A DNA stretch of 64,000 nucleotides, taken from positions 1 to 64,000 of the forward strand of contig NZ_RYUH01000004.1 in the NCBI RefSeq assembly GCF_004155535.1, given 5' to 3'. The notes beneath the pieces are model-generated. The model was given only the letters and a program-made list of their open reading frames with translations, ran no database searches and had not been told where the DNA came from. Below are positions 17,683-26,794 of the stretch, in pieces (the first letter of the stretch is position 1; each line of letters begins with the position of its first letter). The stretch comes from Bifidobacterium pseudolongum subsp. globosum (GTDB lineage: Bacteria; Actinomycetota; Actinomycetes; Actinomycetales; Bifidobacteriaceae). A program made the translations under genes and the position numbers.

Positions 17683-18635
17683 ACATTCCTGATTCGTGGG
17701 TTGATAAGGACATAGAGCAGATCAACGACGATGTTGATGATGATGAAGGCGAGGGCCACAACAAGCACGACACCTTGCACGAGCATCGGCTGGTTGTTGT
17801 TGATGCCGTCGAACATCGCGGTGCCCATGCCTGGGAGTGCGAAGATGACCTCGATGACGATGGCGCCGCCCATGAGGTAACCGATCTTCATGCCGAGCAC
17901 GGTGACCGGGGTGATGAGCGCATTGCGCAGCACATTGCGGGCGATGACGACGGGTTTCGGGATGCCGGCGCCCAAAGCGGTGCGCACATAGTCCTTGTCG
18001 AGCTCCTCAACCATCGATGTGCGGATGATGCGGGTCATCGAACCTGCCACCGGCATCGCCAGGGCGAAGCACGGCATGGCCATGCGGCGCATATACTCTC
18101 CGGGGTTCTGCGTGAACGGTACAAGGTCGCCTGCGCCGGGGAGCCAGTCGAGCTTGATCTGCAGGAAGTAGATGAGCAGCACGCCGAGCCAGAAGCATGG
18201 GGTGGCGATCTCGATGATCGAGATGACGCGAATCGCCTGGTCGACCCACGTGTCGCGGTAGAGGGCAGCCAGCACACCGAACACCACGGAAATCACCAAG
18301 GCGATGGCCAGACCGATGAACGTGAGCTGGAGGGTCAACGGGAACGAGGTGGCGATGCGCTCGGCAACCGAGTCCTTGTTCACGCCGTACACGCCAAGCT
18401 TGCCTTGGAACATGCCGCCGATGTATGACCAGAATTGCTGCCACCACGGGCGGTCGTAGCCCATTTCGTGGCGGAAGGCTTCCAAGGCCTGTGGGGTGGC
18501 GCTTTCGCCGAGTGCGGCGACGGCCGGATCGTACTTGGAGAACGACATCAGGAAGAAGACGAGCAAGGTGACGCCGAAGGCCATGAATGGGAGGGCGATG
18601 ATGCGCTTGCCCAGGATTCGCAGGAGATTGTTCAT
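17679..18635 (-). CDS. ABC transporter permease (DppB/OppB type), sialic acid locus
   Basis: A 318-residue inner-membrane permease with six predicted helices and a large extracytoplasmic loop after helix 1. It has the family C-terminal EAA-type loop DKDYVRTALGAGIPKPVVIARNVLRNALIT. It pairs with the permease half of the downstream fusion. A ribosome site AAGGAGC precedes ATG 18635, and the stop overlaps the next start, so the transporter genes form one operon led by the binding protein at 20221. Confidence 0.93.
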   Translation of the reverse strand: MNNLLRILGKRIIALPFMAFGVTLLVFFLMSFSKYDPAVAALGESATPQALEAFRHEMGYDRPWWQQFWSYIGGMFQGKLGVYGVNKDSVAERIATSFPLTLQLTFIGLAIALVISVVFGVLAALYRDTWVDQAIRVISIIEIATPCFWLGVLLIYFLQIKLDWLPGAGDLVPFTQNPGEYMRRMAMPCFALAMPVAGSMTRIIRTSMVEELDKDYVRTALGAGIPKPVVIARNVLRNALITPVTVLGMKIGYLMGGAIVIEVIFALPGMGTAMFDGINNNQPMLVQGVVLVVALAFIIINIVVDLLYVLINPRIRNV

Positions 18636-18673
18636 GAGATGCTCCTTGGATGTGAATGGACCAGGGGTTGCGG

Positions 18674-20221
18674 TCAGTGGTTGAGTTTGGCTTGCAGCAG
18701 GTCAAGGCCGGTGGTGCCGATGGCTTCGGTCTTGGAGAAGACGCCTTTTTTGAAGGCGGTGGTGGTCTTGCGGTGGAAGAGCGGGTAGATCGGAACCTGT
18801 TCGGACAGCAGGTCGAAGCACTGGCCCCAGTAATCCTGCCGTTCGTTGTCGCTTGGGGCGGCGATGGCCTTGTCCATGAGTTCGTGGAGCTGCTTGTAGC
18901 CGTCGGAGCCATACCAGAACGTGCGCTGATGGGTCCAGGTGTTGTCGCCGTAGAACCAGTTCATCAGCAGGTCGGCGTCATTGCCGAACACCGAGGGGTC
19001 GCCTGCGACGAGTGCCATGGAGAAGTCGGCGTCATCGCGATCGGTGATATTCGGGTAGAGGGCGGACGAGGCCATCGACTGCAGGTCCACGTCCATGCCG
19101 ATTTCGGCCAGGTTGTTCTTGATCTGCGGAGCGAGTTGCGTGATCCACGATTGATCGGTGGAGTACAGCGTGAACTTGATGGGTGTTTGGACGCCGGCTT
19201 CCTTGAGCAGTTGCTTGGCTTTGCCCACATTGTGTTCGAACACTGTGGACGCCTTGTGGTATGCGGGGTATTCTTCGATCAGGTAGCTTGTGGTGGGTGT
19301 GGCTTGGCCGGCCATCTGGTTGTCGATCAGTTGCTTGGCGTCGATCGCATAGAACACGGCCTGACGCACACGCGGATCGTCGAAGGGCTTCTGCTTCGTG
19401 TTGAACATGATGTACGGGGCGTTGAACGATTGCACCGTCTTGAGCTCGGCCTTCTTCTGCAGCACGTCGAACGCGAGGGTGGGCACGAGCTCCATGACAT
19501 CGACTTTACCGGTCTGCATTGCGGTGACGCGCGCCGTGTCGTCGACTGCGACATTCCAGACCATGTTCTTGCACTGTGCCGGGTAATCGCCGTTGTAGAG
19601 GTCGTTCTTCACGAACGTGACCTTTTGATCGGTGATGTTGGCGTACTTCCACGGGCCGGAGCCGATGGGCTGCGCAGTGAGCTCGTCATTGCTCATCGAT
19701 GCCGGCGCGACCTTGATGAGTGCGAGGCGTTCCTTGAACGCGGGGAATGGGTATTTGAGGTTGAACGTGACTTCCTGGTCGTTTTTCGCTTCAACGGAAT
19801 CGATGAAGCTGATCATGGGGGAGTACAGGCCGCCCTCTTTGTTGGAGCGCTCGTATGATTTCACCACATCATTCGCCGTGACCGGTTTCCCGTCGGAGAA
19901 CTTCGCGCCATCGCGCAACGATACGGTGTATTCGGTGTCGGAAACCTTGACCGGCTCACCCTTGGCGAGCGCGTTGTACATCGAATAGTCGGAGTAGTTG
20001 AATGCGTAGAGCGGTTCGACGACGTACCAGTTGGCGGCCATGGTCATTGCGCTCGATGTTGAGTTGGGGTTGAAGTCTCGGCTGGCGTATGCCACTTCCG
20101 CCGTGATGGTGTCTGGAACCGAGGGGCCGGTGGCGTTCTGTGTGTTGCCGCAGCCACTCAACGCGAAGGTCGAGATCACGGCGACCGCCGTGGCCTTCGT
20201 CAATAGCCTTGTTCTTTTCAT
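18674..20221 (-). CDS. ABC solute-binding lipoprotein (SBP_bac_5), sialic acid locus
   Basis: Captures the substrate outside the cell for the peptide-type importer encoded downstream. The 515-residue precursor has a signal peptide ending in lipobox LSGC (Cys24), then the DppA/OppA-like fold with the family phrase DGAKFSDGKPVTANDVVKSYER. SBP_bac_5 proteins generally bind peptides, but known relatives bind sialic acid or other glycans, and this locus favours N-acetylneuraminate. It is the first gene of the transporter-nanA-nagB-nagA transcript. The promoter at 20310-20338 has a NanR-like operator in its spacer. Confidence 0.9.
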   Translation of the reverse strand: MKRTRLLTKATAVAVISTFALSGCGNTQNATGPSVPDTITAEVAYASRDFNPNSTSSAMTMAANWYVVEPLYAFNYSDYSMYNALAKGEPVKVSDTEYTVSLRDGAKFSDGKPVTANDVVKSYERSNKEGGLYSPMISFIDSVEAKNDQEVTFNLKYPFPAFKERLALIKVAPASMSNDELTAQPIGSGPWKYANITDQKVTFVKNDLYNGDYPAQCKNMVWNVAVDDTARVTAMQTGKVDVMELVPTLAFDVLQKKAELKTVQSFNAPYIMFNTKQKPFDDPRVRQAVFYAIDAKQLIDNQMAGQATPTTSYLIEEYPAYHKASTVFEHNVGKAKQLLKEAGVQTPIKFTLYSTDQSWITQLAPQIKNNLAEIGMDVDLQSMASSALYPNITDRDDADFSMALVAGDPSVFGNDADLLMNWFYGDNTWTHQRTFWYGSDGYKQLHELMDKAIAAPSDNERQDYWGQCFDLLSEQVPIYPLFHRKTTTAFKKGVFSKTEAIGTTGLDLLQAKLNH

Positions 20222-20309
20222 TGCTGTCCTTACTGCTTGGAGGGTTATACCTGCTTGGAGTGGTAACTCGCAATGCTTTGATGAAACGAGGTGTTTCGAA
20301 GCTGATTAA

Positions 20310-20338
20310 ATCGTAAGACATCAGACATCTGATTGCAA
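20310..20338 (-). promoter_or_regulatory. Promoter and NanR-type operator of the sialic acid transporter operon
   Basis: On the minus strand TTGCAA (20338-20333) and TACGAT (20315-20310) are separated by 17 bp. The inverted repeat ATCAGA-CA-TCTGAT (20320-20333) fills the spacer, ideal for repression. Related sequences flank the divergent nanR/nan operon starts at 23982 and 24055, so NanR is the probable ligand-responsive repressor. Confidence 0.65.
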
Positions 20339-20384
20339 TTCAGCGCTCTGCGGAAAATCACCTCTCATCCACATGACATATAGG

Positions 20385-20430
20385 AAAAACCGCAGGATTT
20401 CAAGCCGAAACTTTCCATCACTGCGGTTTT
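20385..20430. terminator. Terminator after the nanK-nanE-esterase operon
   Basis: AACCGCAG (20388-20395) pairs with CTGCGGTT (20421-20428). On the minus strand the stem is followed by a five-T run. It separates the esterase gene from the transporter promoter, dividing the sialic acid locus into two transcripts. Confidence 0.6.
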
Positions 20431-20501
20431 CCCTTGGAATCTCTGCGATTCTCAGGCCCGTCGTTCCGTATTACGTTGGCGTTACTGCCGGTTTCGTGGG
20501 G

Positions 20502-21326
20502 TTACAGCGCCTGCGCCTCCTGCGTGCGACTGTCGAGCCATCGCCGGAACAGCTCGGGCCAGGCCTGCACGCATTCCTCCACGCCGGAGCCATCGGCGTA
20601 CATGGATTCCACGGTCCCCAGACTCACCCCATGCCTGCCTGACGGGAACAGATGCGCCTCGACACTCACGCCCGCGCGCCGGAGCGCGGCGATGAGCAGC
20701 AGGCTGTTCTCTATGGGAACGGTGGAATCGGTGAGGGTGTGGAACAGGAACGTCGGTGGAAAATCAGGGGTGACGCGCGTCTCGATCGACACATGGGCGA
20801 GTGCGTTGCGGTCGGTGCTGCGGTCGCCGAGCAGTCGGTCGAAACTCGGGCGGTGCGCGAACTCGCCGGAGGAAATCACCGGGTATCCGAGCAGGAGCCC
20901 GTTGGGCCGGATCTGCCCGGCATCGAAGCCGTACTGTTCGGGCATTTCCGTGCTCCAACTGGCGCCCAGACTGGCGGTTAAATGGCCTCCGGCGGAAAAT
21001 CCCGCCACGAACAGCTGGTCAGGGTCGATATGCCAGTCTTCGGCGTTTGCGCGTATGGTGGCCATCGCTTGCGCCAACTCAAGCAGGGCGGTGGGGTAGT
21101 GGGCCGGATAGGTCGAGTAGCGCAGCACGCACGTTTGGTACCCATAGGCGAGCATGCGGACCGCGATGGGTTCCGCTTCACGGTCGGATGTCTCCAGATA
21201 GCCGCCTCCGGGCACGACGATGATGCATGGGCGTGTGCGGTGCGCGTCAATTTCGGACGAATTGTCGAGCAGATAGCAATCGAGCGCGGCATTCGCTTCG
21301 CCCATGGGAATGTGCAGCAGGTTCAT
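20502..21326 (-). CDS. Alpha/beta-hydrolase, acetyl-esterase-like
   Basis: A 274-residue cytoplasmic hydrolase of the BD-FAE/xylanase-esterase-like group. The oxyanion region is VVPGGGYL, the nucleophile elbow GFSAGG (serine near 115), the acid Asp in HTLTDSTVP and the base His in SGRHG. There is no signal peptide. As the last gene of the nan catabolic operon, directly after nanE, it probably removes O-acetyl groups from imported sialic acid or an intermediate. This is inferred from position; the fold alone does not fix the substrate. ATG 21326 follows AAAGGAGG. Confidence 0.8.
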   Translation of the reverse strand: MNLLHIPMGEANAALDCYLLDNSSEIDAHRTRPCIIVVPGGGYLETSDREAEPIAVRMLAYGYQTCVLRYSTYPAHYPTALLELAQAMATIRANAEDWHIDPDQLFVAGFSAGGHLTASLGASWSTEMPEQYGFDAGQIRPNGLLLGYPVISSGEFAHRPSFDRLLGDRSTDRNALAHVSIETRVTPDFPPTFLFHTLTDSTVPIENSLLLIAALRRAGVSVEAHLFPSGRHGVSLGTVESMYADGSGVEECVQAWPELFRRWLDSRTQEAQAL

Positions 21327-21350
21327 CGTTCCTCCTTTGGGCCCTGTGCG

Positions 21351-22037
21351 CTATTGCGCGTCTGGCGAGGGCAGGGCGTCGCGGAACCAGCCAGTGATCG
21401 AGGTCGGGTGGGTGATCGCCGTGCCCACAACGGCCGCCCAGGCGCCGAGCTCCATGACCTCACCCAACTGGGCGGGCGTGTGGATGCGGCCTTCGCAGAT
21501 CACCGGCACATCGGGGAATTCCTGCACCATGGCGCTGAGCAATTCGAGGTCGGGGCCATCGGTTTTCGCGCGTTCCCCCATGTAGCCGGCGAGTGTCGTG
21601 GAGATGATGTCCGTCCCCGCGTCGACCGCCTGGCGAGCGTCCGCGAGACTGCCGCAGTCGGCCATGACGATGACGCCGTCGTCGTGCAGTGCGGCCACGG
21701 TCTCAGCGTAGGTGCGGCCGTCGGGGCGCGGGCGGCGCGTGGCGTCGAGCGCGACGATGTCCGCTCCCGCATTGGCACAGCAACGGGCGTGGCGCAATGT
21801 GGGCGTGATGTAGACGCCTTCGTCGCCTTCTTTCCAAATGCCGATCACGGGCACTTTCACTTGGCCTTTGATCGCTGCGATGTCGGCCAATCCCTGACAG
21901 CGGATGCCGCGCGCGCCGCCGATTTCCGCCGCCATTGCCATTTGGGCCATGGTCTCCGGGTGGCGCATCGGTTCGCCGGGGTAAGCCTGGCAGCTCACGA
22001 TGAGGCCGCCTTTGAGTTGTTCGATGATATGGTGCAT
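21351..22037 (-). CDS. nanE: N-acetylmannosamine-6-phosphate 2-epimerase
   Basis: Third step of sialic acid breakdown: ManNAc-6-phosphate to GlcNAc-6-phosphate. The 228-residue TIM barrel has the family signature GLIVSCQAYPGEPM near the start, VIGIWKEGDEGVYITPT, DATRRPRPDG, and the phosphate-binding GRIHTP and VVGTAITHP loops. It lies nine bases after nanK and 24 before the esterase, so it is cotranscribed. Confidence 0.95.
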   Translation of the reverse strand: MHHIIEQLKGGLIVSCQAYPGEPMRHPETMAQMAMAAEIGGARGIRCQGLADIAAIKGQVKVPVIGIWKEGDEGVYITPTLRHARCCANAGADIVALDATRRPRPDGRTYAETVAALHDDGVIVMADCGSLADARQAVDAGTDIISTTLAGYMGERAKTDGPDLELLSAMVQEFPDVPVICEGRIHTPAQLGEVMELGAWAAVVGTAITHPTSITGWFRDALPSPDAQ

Positions 22038-22046
22038 GGGTTCCTC

Positions 22047-23006
22047 CTAGTGATGATTGTGCAGGTGTTGGCGAGCGGCTACGGCCGCGCCGATGAGTGG
22101 CGCATTGCCGCCGAGCACGCCTTCGACGAGCGGGATTATGCGGGTGAGTTGTAGTGCGCTGTCTTCGAATCCGGCGCGCAACGCCTTCCACCACACTGCC
22201 CCGGCGTTCGTGACGGATCCTGAGACGACGATGACGTCGGGGTCGATCAGATTTGCGGCGCCGCCCAATGCTTCGCCGAGCGCGCGGCCCGCTTCGGTGA
22301 GCACGCTGATCGCAAGCGGTTCGCCGGCTTCGGCCAGTTCGCACACGTCACGTCCGTTCGCGATGGTCGTTGTGGCGTCCCCGCACCGCATGGCATACAG
22401 TGTGGCCAGTCCGGTGCCGGAGGCCACCGGCTCGATGTGGCCGCAGGCCGTGCCGCAGGAACATGGCACGCCGCGCCCGAGGGGGTGCATGACGTGCCCG
22501 ATGTGGCCCGCCACGTCGTGTGCGCCGAAAACCGGCTGACCGTCCACGATGAGCGCGCCGCCAATGCCGGTGCCTACGCCCACGGAAAGCACGCGGGAGT
22601 AGCCGACGCCTGCCCCATAGTGCGCTTCGCCCAAACCGTGGGCCACGACGTCGTTCACGACGGTCACGGGCGCCGCCTGCACCTTGTGCAGCGCGTCGGC
22701 AAGGCGTTGGCCGTTCCAGCCGGGAATGAGGTCGGTCGACGACACGATTATGCCCTGTGCGCTGTCCACCACGCCCGCCGAGCCGACGCCGATGGCGTCG
22801 ACCGCCCCCAGTTCCGCAAGCTGGCTTGAGGCAAGGTCCACAAGCCGCTGCAGCACCGCCGGGCCGCCTTCGGTGGCGTTCGTGGGCACCGAGGTGATTT
22901 GCGGCGCGCCGTCGGCACGCGTGCCGTCGGCGGCGAACGTGACCATGCCGGACGCGATTTTCGTGCCGCCCAGGTCAAAGGCGAGGATATGCATGTCGCT
23001 GGCCAT
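22047..23006 (-). CDS. nanK: ROK-family sugar kinase, probable N-acetylmannosamine kinase
   Basis: Phosphorylates ManNAc at O6 with ATP. The 319 residues carry the ATP-binding DLGGTK motif (11-16), the ROK zinc motif CSCGTACGHIE and the catalytic Asp region VVNDVVAHGLGE. I chose ATG 23006, which overlaps the TGA of the preceding gene (TGATG) and has GGGAGGGCG upstream; MHILAFDLGG at 22994 is an alternative. ROK sequences cannot distinguish ManNAc kinase from GlcNAc or glucose kinases, so the assignment rests on adjacency to nanE. Confidence 0.88.
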   Translation of the reverse strand: MASDMHILAFDLGGTKIASGMVTFAADGTRADGAPQITSVPTNATEGGPAVLQRLVDLASSQLAELGAVDAIGVGSAGVVDSAQGIIVSSTDLIPGWNGQRLADALHKVQAAPVTVVNDVVAHGLGEAHYGAGVGYSRVLSVGVGTGIGGALIVDGQPVFGAHDVAGHIGHVMHPLGRGVPCSCGTACGHIEPVASGTGLATLYAMRCGDATTTIANGRDVCELAEAGEPLAISVLTEAGRALGEALGGAANLIDPDVIVVSGSVTNAGAVWWKALRAGFEDSALQLTRIIPLVEGVLGGNAPLIGAAVAARQHLHNHH

Positions 23007-23947
23007 CACACCGCCCTCCCCATCACGCCGAAGCGTTCCAGATCGCTCGCTTCGCGGATGCGCGCCAGCCGGTCCATGCGGGCGGGCAGGGAGTCCGAGG
23101 CGGGTACGCAGACTTTCGCGCCAAGATAGGCAAGCGTGGGACACTCCAGCGCGCATTGCACGCAGGAGGCTATGCGCTCGGCGTTCATAAGCGACGCCGG
23201 CTCATCGGGCCACATGGGCAGATGGCCGTCCGCCCAGACGCCTCCGAATTCGGTTGCTTGGCCGGAAGCTCCGGAGAACATGAGCCCTGTGAGCACGCCG
23301 GCGGCCGCGGCCTTGCGCACATGCGCTTCAGGGGCGGCCGGATCGCGCGCTTCCAAGCAGCTGCGGCCCCAATTGATCGTCAACCCGATTCCGGTCGAAT
23401 CGCACACGTTGATCTCTTCGTCAAGGGGAAGGAAACCCTTTTCCGGTGGTTGTCCTTTGACACAGGCGTCGCAATGTTCAATCACCAGTGCTGTGCCACA
23501 CCAGTCCCATGTGAGCAGTTCCTCCACGGATTGCCGCATCGCCGCGGCGTCCGCGCGCGAGGTGGGGGCTGAGTGGATTTCAAGATAAGCCACATCGTTG
23601 GATCCGCGGGAATCCGCGAAATCCGCAATCGCATCATGGGCGTGACGCGCGAATGCAAGCGCCGCCCTGCGTCCGTCGGGGTCGGGGCTCGCCAAGCCGA
23701 AGTCGGCATCGGCGCCCACGCGTTGCATTGTTCCCGGGATGAGTGTGACTGTGTTGTGCTTCCAATGTTCCGGGATGTTCCGCGCGAGAACACCACGCGT
23801 TGCAGGGTCGGCAAGATCGCCGGGGTATGGCAGTTCCGCCCCATCGATCCACACTTGCTCGCCAAGCAACGCATAATACAGGGATTGTTCGTCGCGGTCG
23901 GCCGGCAGTGAGGCGTAGGCGCCGACAATGTAGTGTGGACTGGCCAT
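23006..23947 (-). CDS. DUF4862-like protein in the sialic acid operon
   Basis: A 313-residue protein with no signal peptide or membrane segment, first gene of the nan catabolic operon and overlapping nanK by one base. It begins MASPHYIVGAYASLP and contains IHSAPTSRAD, LVIEHCDAC and GLTINWGRSCLEARDP, which suggest a TIM-barrel sugar-isomerase-like fold with metal-binding His, Glu and Asp. Several Cys residues cluster near the C-terminus (CVQCALEC). From memory it resembles DUF4862, a family without a proven role. ATG 23947 was chosen because AAGGAGGAG lies just upstream. A role in sialic acid or hexosamine handling is inferred from the operon. Confidence 0.7.
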   Translation of the reverse strand: MASPHYIVGAYASLPADRDEQSLYYALLGEQVWIDGAELPYPGDLADPATRGVLARNIPEHWKHNTVTLIPGTMQRVGADADFGLASPDPDGRRAALAFARHAHDAIADFADSRGSNDVAYLEIHSAPTSRADAAAMRQSVEELLTWDWCGTALVIEHCDACVKGQPPEKGFLPLDEEINVCDSTGIGLTINWGRSCLEARDPAAPEAHVRKAAAAGVLTGLMFSGASGQATEFGGVWADGHLPMWPDEPASLMNAERIASCVQCALECPTLAYLGAKVCVPASDSLPARMDRLARIREASDLERFGVMGRAV

Positions 23948-23981
23948 CGCTCCTCCTTCGGTGATGTGAACCATTCAAAAT

Positions 23982-24000
23982 TCATCAGACAACAGATGAC
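23982..24000. promoter_or_regulatory. NanR-type operator before the nan catabolic operon
   Basis: TCATCAGACAACAGATGAC matches the ATCAGACATCTGAT site of the transporter promoter at 12 of 14 core positions. It lies 35 bp upstream of the minus-strand DUF4862 start, a position suited to repression of that operon. Confidence 0.55.
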
Positions 24001-24054
24001 CTTGAGCATTATTATGCACTTCGAATATCAATGTACGCTGAAAGAAGAGTCGAG

Positions 24055-24087
24055 GTCAGACAACATACATGTGATATGATGTCTGAC
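24055..24087. promoter_or_regulatory. NanR operator and nanR promoter
   Basis: GTCAGACA (24055-24062) and TGTCTGAC (24080-24087) form an inverted pair around an extended -10 TGATATGAT (24072-24080) that reads towards nanR. This predicts autoregulation by NanR and possible cooperation with the site at 23982. Confidence 0.55.
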
Positions 24088-24179
24088 AAGAGTCGCTGAA
24101 TCGCTACAGGGATTGTATGGGATGGCGACTGCGAAGGTGAAGCTGCACCAAACGACATACGACGTAGGCAGGGATTGCA

Positions 24180-24974
24180 ATGACGATGACTATCGACGAT
24201 ATTCAGTCTCGTATCGTATCGATTGGCGCTCCGGTCGATACCGCACAGACAGCACAGCGCGCGGCGGTCGCCCAGGCATCGAGCCGATGCGAGGTGGCCA
24301 TGGACGCCATCAAATCGTATATCATCCGCAAAGGGCTCAAGTCGGGAGAGCCGCTGCCCAACGAAGCGACATTGTGCGACGAGCTTGGGGTGTCACGCTC
24401 ATCGGTGCGTGAGGCGATCCGCAAGCTTGAGGCGTTGCGCATCGTTTCGGTGGCGCATGGCAAAGGCATGTTCGTGGGCGACATGTCGCTCGAACCGCTT
24501 GTGGAAACACTGAGCTTCCGTGCGATGACAGACGGCAAAAACGATCTTTCGAACCTGCTTGACGTGATCGAAGTGCGGCGCATCCTCGACCTCGGCGCAG
24601 CGGGGGCCGTGTGCGCGGCGATGCGCGGCACTGACCAACCTCGCCTGCTTGAGCTCACGGACCGCATGATGGAGGCGGCTCGCCAAGGCCAGCAGTTCAT
24701 GGATGACGACATCGAATTCCATTCGATCCTGCTGCGCTCGGCCGGTAACCAGGTGCTGTCGCAGCTGGCGAACAGCATGTGGCTCGTGCACATGGCGATC
24801 TTGCCGCAACTCGACCTTTCGGTGAGTGACGACCTTGTACGTAGCGCGCAGGCGCACCGTGACATGGCCGTCACCGCGATGGATGGCGATCTGGATGGCT
24901 ACCGGGCTGCCGTCATCGAGCATTATGCGCCGATCACCAGCATCGTCGAGACATATCTTGCCCAGCAGGCCTAG
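24180..24974 (+). CDS. nanR: GntR/FadR-family regulator, probable sialic acid repressor
   Basis: A 264-residue regulator. A 40-residue extension precedes a GntR winged helix (KGLKSGEPLPNEATLCDELGVSRSSVREAIRKLEALRIVSVAHGKGMFV, about 52-100) and an all-helical FCD ligand domain with metal-type residues DIEFH and AHRDM. It is divergent from the nan catabolic operon and surrounded by its likely operators. The effector in related NanR proteins is sialic acid or a pathway sugar phosphate; here it is inferred. ATG 24180 follows AGGGA. Confidence 0.88.
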   Translation: MTMTIDDIQSRIVSIGAPVDTAQTAQRAAVAQASSRCEVAMDAIKSYIIRKGLKSGEPLPNEATLCDELGVSRSSVREAIRKLEALRIVSVAHGKGMFVGDMSLEPLVETLSFRAMTDGKNDLSNLLDVIEVRRILDLGAAGAVCAAMRGTDQPRLLELTDRMMEAARQGQQFMDDDIEFHSILLRSAGNQVLSQLANSMWLVHMAILPQLDLSVSDDLVRSAQAHRDMAVTAMDGDLDGYRAAVIEHYAPITSIVETYLAQQA

Positions 24975-24989
24975 CCGCTAAGCCGCGCA

Positions 24990-26741
24990 CTACTCCGCGT
25001 ACGGCAGCGCCGGCAGTTCGGCGCCGTTGAACAGCGGCGCTGGCCCCCAGCTCTTCCACGCATACCGCACGGCGGTGGGGGAGTCGACCTGCGGCGCCTC
25101 GACGCGCACCGTCACGCGCTCGCCGCCGCCGGGCAGGATCCGCGCGCCCGCGTCCGTATACACACCATCCGCGCCGGCGACTTCGAACCCGGATTCGCCG
25201 GCACCGCGCGCGCCGCTCTCGCCGGCCGCCGCGCGCATGGTGTCGGGCGTCGTGCCGCGCCAGTGCAGGCCGCGCGCGTTGGTGAACGTCACGTCGAGCG
25301 CGCCGCCCACCGCCGGCGCAACGCCCGCCACGCGTGGGCTTTCCGCTTCGATATCCGCACGCCCGTACACCCCGCGCAACGCCATGTCCGCGATGCGCGT
25401 GCCGACGGTCGTCTTGTCGAGCGGGTGGATGTTGTCGAACTCGCCGCAGTCCATCGTGCACACGAGCAGCACGTCGTCGAGCGTCTCGCTCGCGTCGAGC
25501 TGCGCCGCGCGGATGATGGGCCAGTGGCGCGGGTCCTCGCCGCGCGCGGCCACCTGCCCGTCGATCCACTGCGGTAGCTGCACCACGATGAACGGCAGCG
25601 CATTCGCCCCGGCGTCGGCCTGATACCCGACCGCCGGCTCCGCATACCCGGCCAGATTCCACAACGTGCGCCATTCCTCGATGAGCAGGCCGAGCAGCTC
25701 ACGGTACGATTCGCACTGCGCCTCGTCTTCCTCGCCCTGGTACCAGAGGAATCCGCGCAATGTGTACGGCGCCACGCGGCGCACCATCGCCTCGTACGGC
25801 GCGCTCACCCGGCGCTCGGAGAACGTCGTGACCGGCGGCGGCCACGGGCATGGGCCGATTTCCGCGTCGATCTGCGGCTGGGTGATGCCGGGATGGGCTT
25901 CTTTCATCGCCGCCACGTTGTTGTTCCACTGGTCGAACACCGTCTGCCACTCGTCCGCCTCGGCGCGCATCTGTTCCTCGGTTTTGCCGGCGATGGCCGC
26001 CTCGTACCGCTCGACGTAGGGGCGGCCGGCGTCGGAGCCGATCAGTGTGGCACGGCTCATCCAGCTGGTGATCGATGTGCCGCCGATGTAGCAGTCGATG
26101 ATGCCGACGGCCACATCCGCGCCAAGCTGTGCGCGCAACCGCGCCCCGAAATGGTAGGCGATGGCGGACATGCCGGCGACTTGCGGCGCGAGCGCAGGCT
26201 CCCAGCCGGATGCCGCCTCGGCCGACTCGTCGACGCGCCCGGCCTTGGGCGTGTTGTAGAAGCGCAGGAGTGGGTCATTCGCCGCGGCGATTTCCTCGGC
26301 ACCGTGTTCGCTCGTGTGCAACTCGAGCTCCATATTGCTTTGGCCGCCGGCAAGCCAGACCTCGCCGATCATCACATCCGCGAACTCCAGCCGGTTTGTT
26401 TCATGTGAAACACGCAGCGTGTATGGTCCGTTTGCCGGCAGTGCGGGAAGGATCGCGAGCCACGGAGCCTCGGTCTCGTGCTCGCCGTATGCCTGCGCCA
26501 CGGCCATCGTCTGCGCGACGGTCACACCTTGGTCATCCATCAGGTCGACCACCACACGCCCGCCGGCCGGCGCCGTGCCGAACACGGCGGCCGGCGTCTC
26601 GCGCTGCAGCACCATATGGTCGCTGAACACGGCGGCCACACGCAGCGAGCCGTTGCGTGTGCGGTCCGCCGCGCCGCTCGCGCGCGCCCCGCCGTCCGTG
26701 ACCCCGCTCGCCCCCGGCGCGATTCCCGTCACTGTGACCAT
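24990..26741 (-). CDS. Sialate O-acetylesterase (SASA domain)
   Basis: Removes O-acetyl groups from sialic acids so that the lyase can act. The 583-residue protein has an N-terminal beta-sandwich, the SGNH nucleophile block IGEVWLAGGQSNME, and the C-terminal Asp-x-x-His block FDNIHPLDK. No signal peptide was seen, so it should be cytoplasmic and act after uptake. ATG 26741 follows GGAGG; a longer reading from 26780 adds an unrelated stretch. It converges on nanR with 15 bp between them and is transcribed after the SGNH gene at 27898. Confidence 0.9.
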   Translation of the reverse strand: MVTVTGIAPGASGVTDGGARASGAADRTRNGSLRVAAVFSDHMVLQRETPAAVFGTAPAGGRVVVDLMDDQGVTVAQTMAVAQAYGEHETEAPWLAILPALPANGPYTLRVSHETNRLEFADVMIGEVWLAGGQSNMELELHTSEHGAEEIAAANDPLLRFYNTPKAGRVDESAEAASGWEPALAPQVAGMSAIAYHFGARLRAQLGADVAVGIIDCYIGGTSITSWMSRATLIGSDAGRPYVERYEAAIAGKTEEQMRAEADEWQTVFDQWNNNVAAMKEAHPGITQPQIDAEIGPCPWPPPVTTFSERRVSAPYEAMVRRVAPYTLRGFLWYQGEEDEAQCESYRELLGLLIEEWRTLWNLAGYAEPAVGYQADAGANALPFIVVQLPQWIDGQVAARGEDPRHWPIIRAAQLDASETLDDVLLVCTMDCGEFDNIHPLDKTTVGTRIADMALRGVYGRADIEAESPRVAGVAPAVGGALDVTFTNARGLHWRGTTPDTMRAAAGESGARGAGESGFEVAGADGVYTDAGARILPGGGERVTVRVEAPQVDSPTAVRYAWKSWGPAPLFNGAELPALPYAE

Positions 26742-26794
26742 GCTGTTGCTCCTCCGCTCCCTTAATCTCAGTAATTTCAACGCTTACGCGCGCG

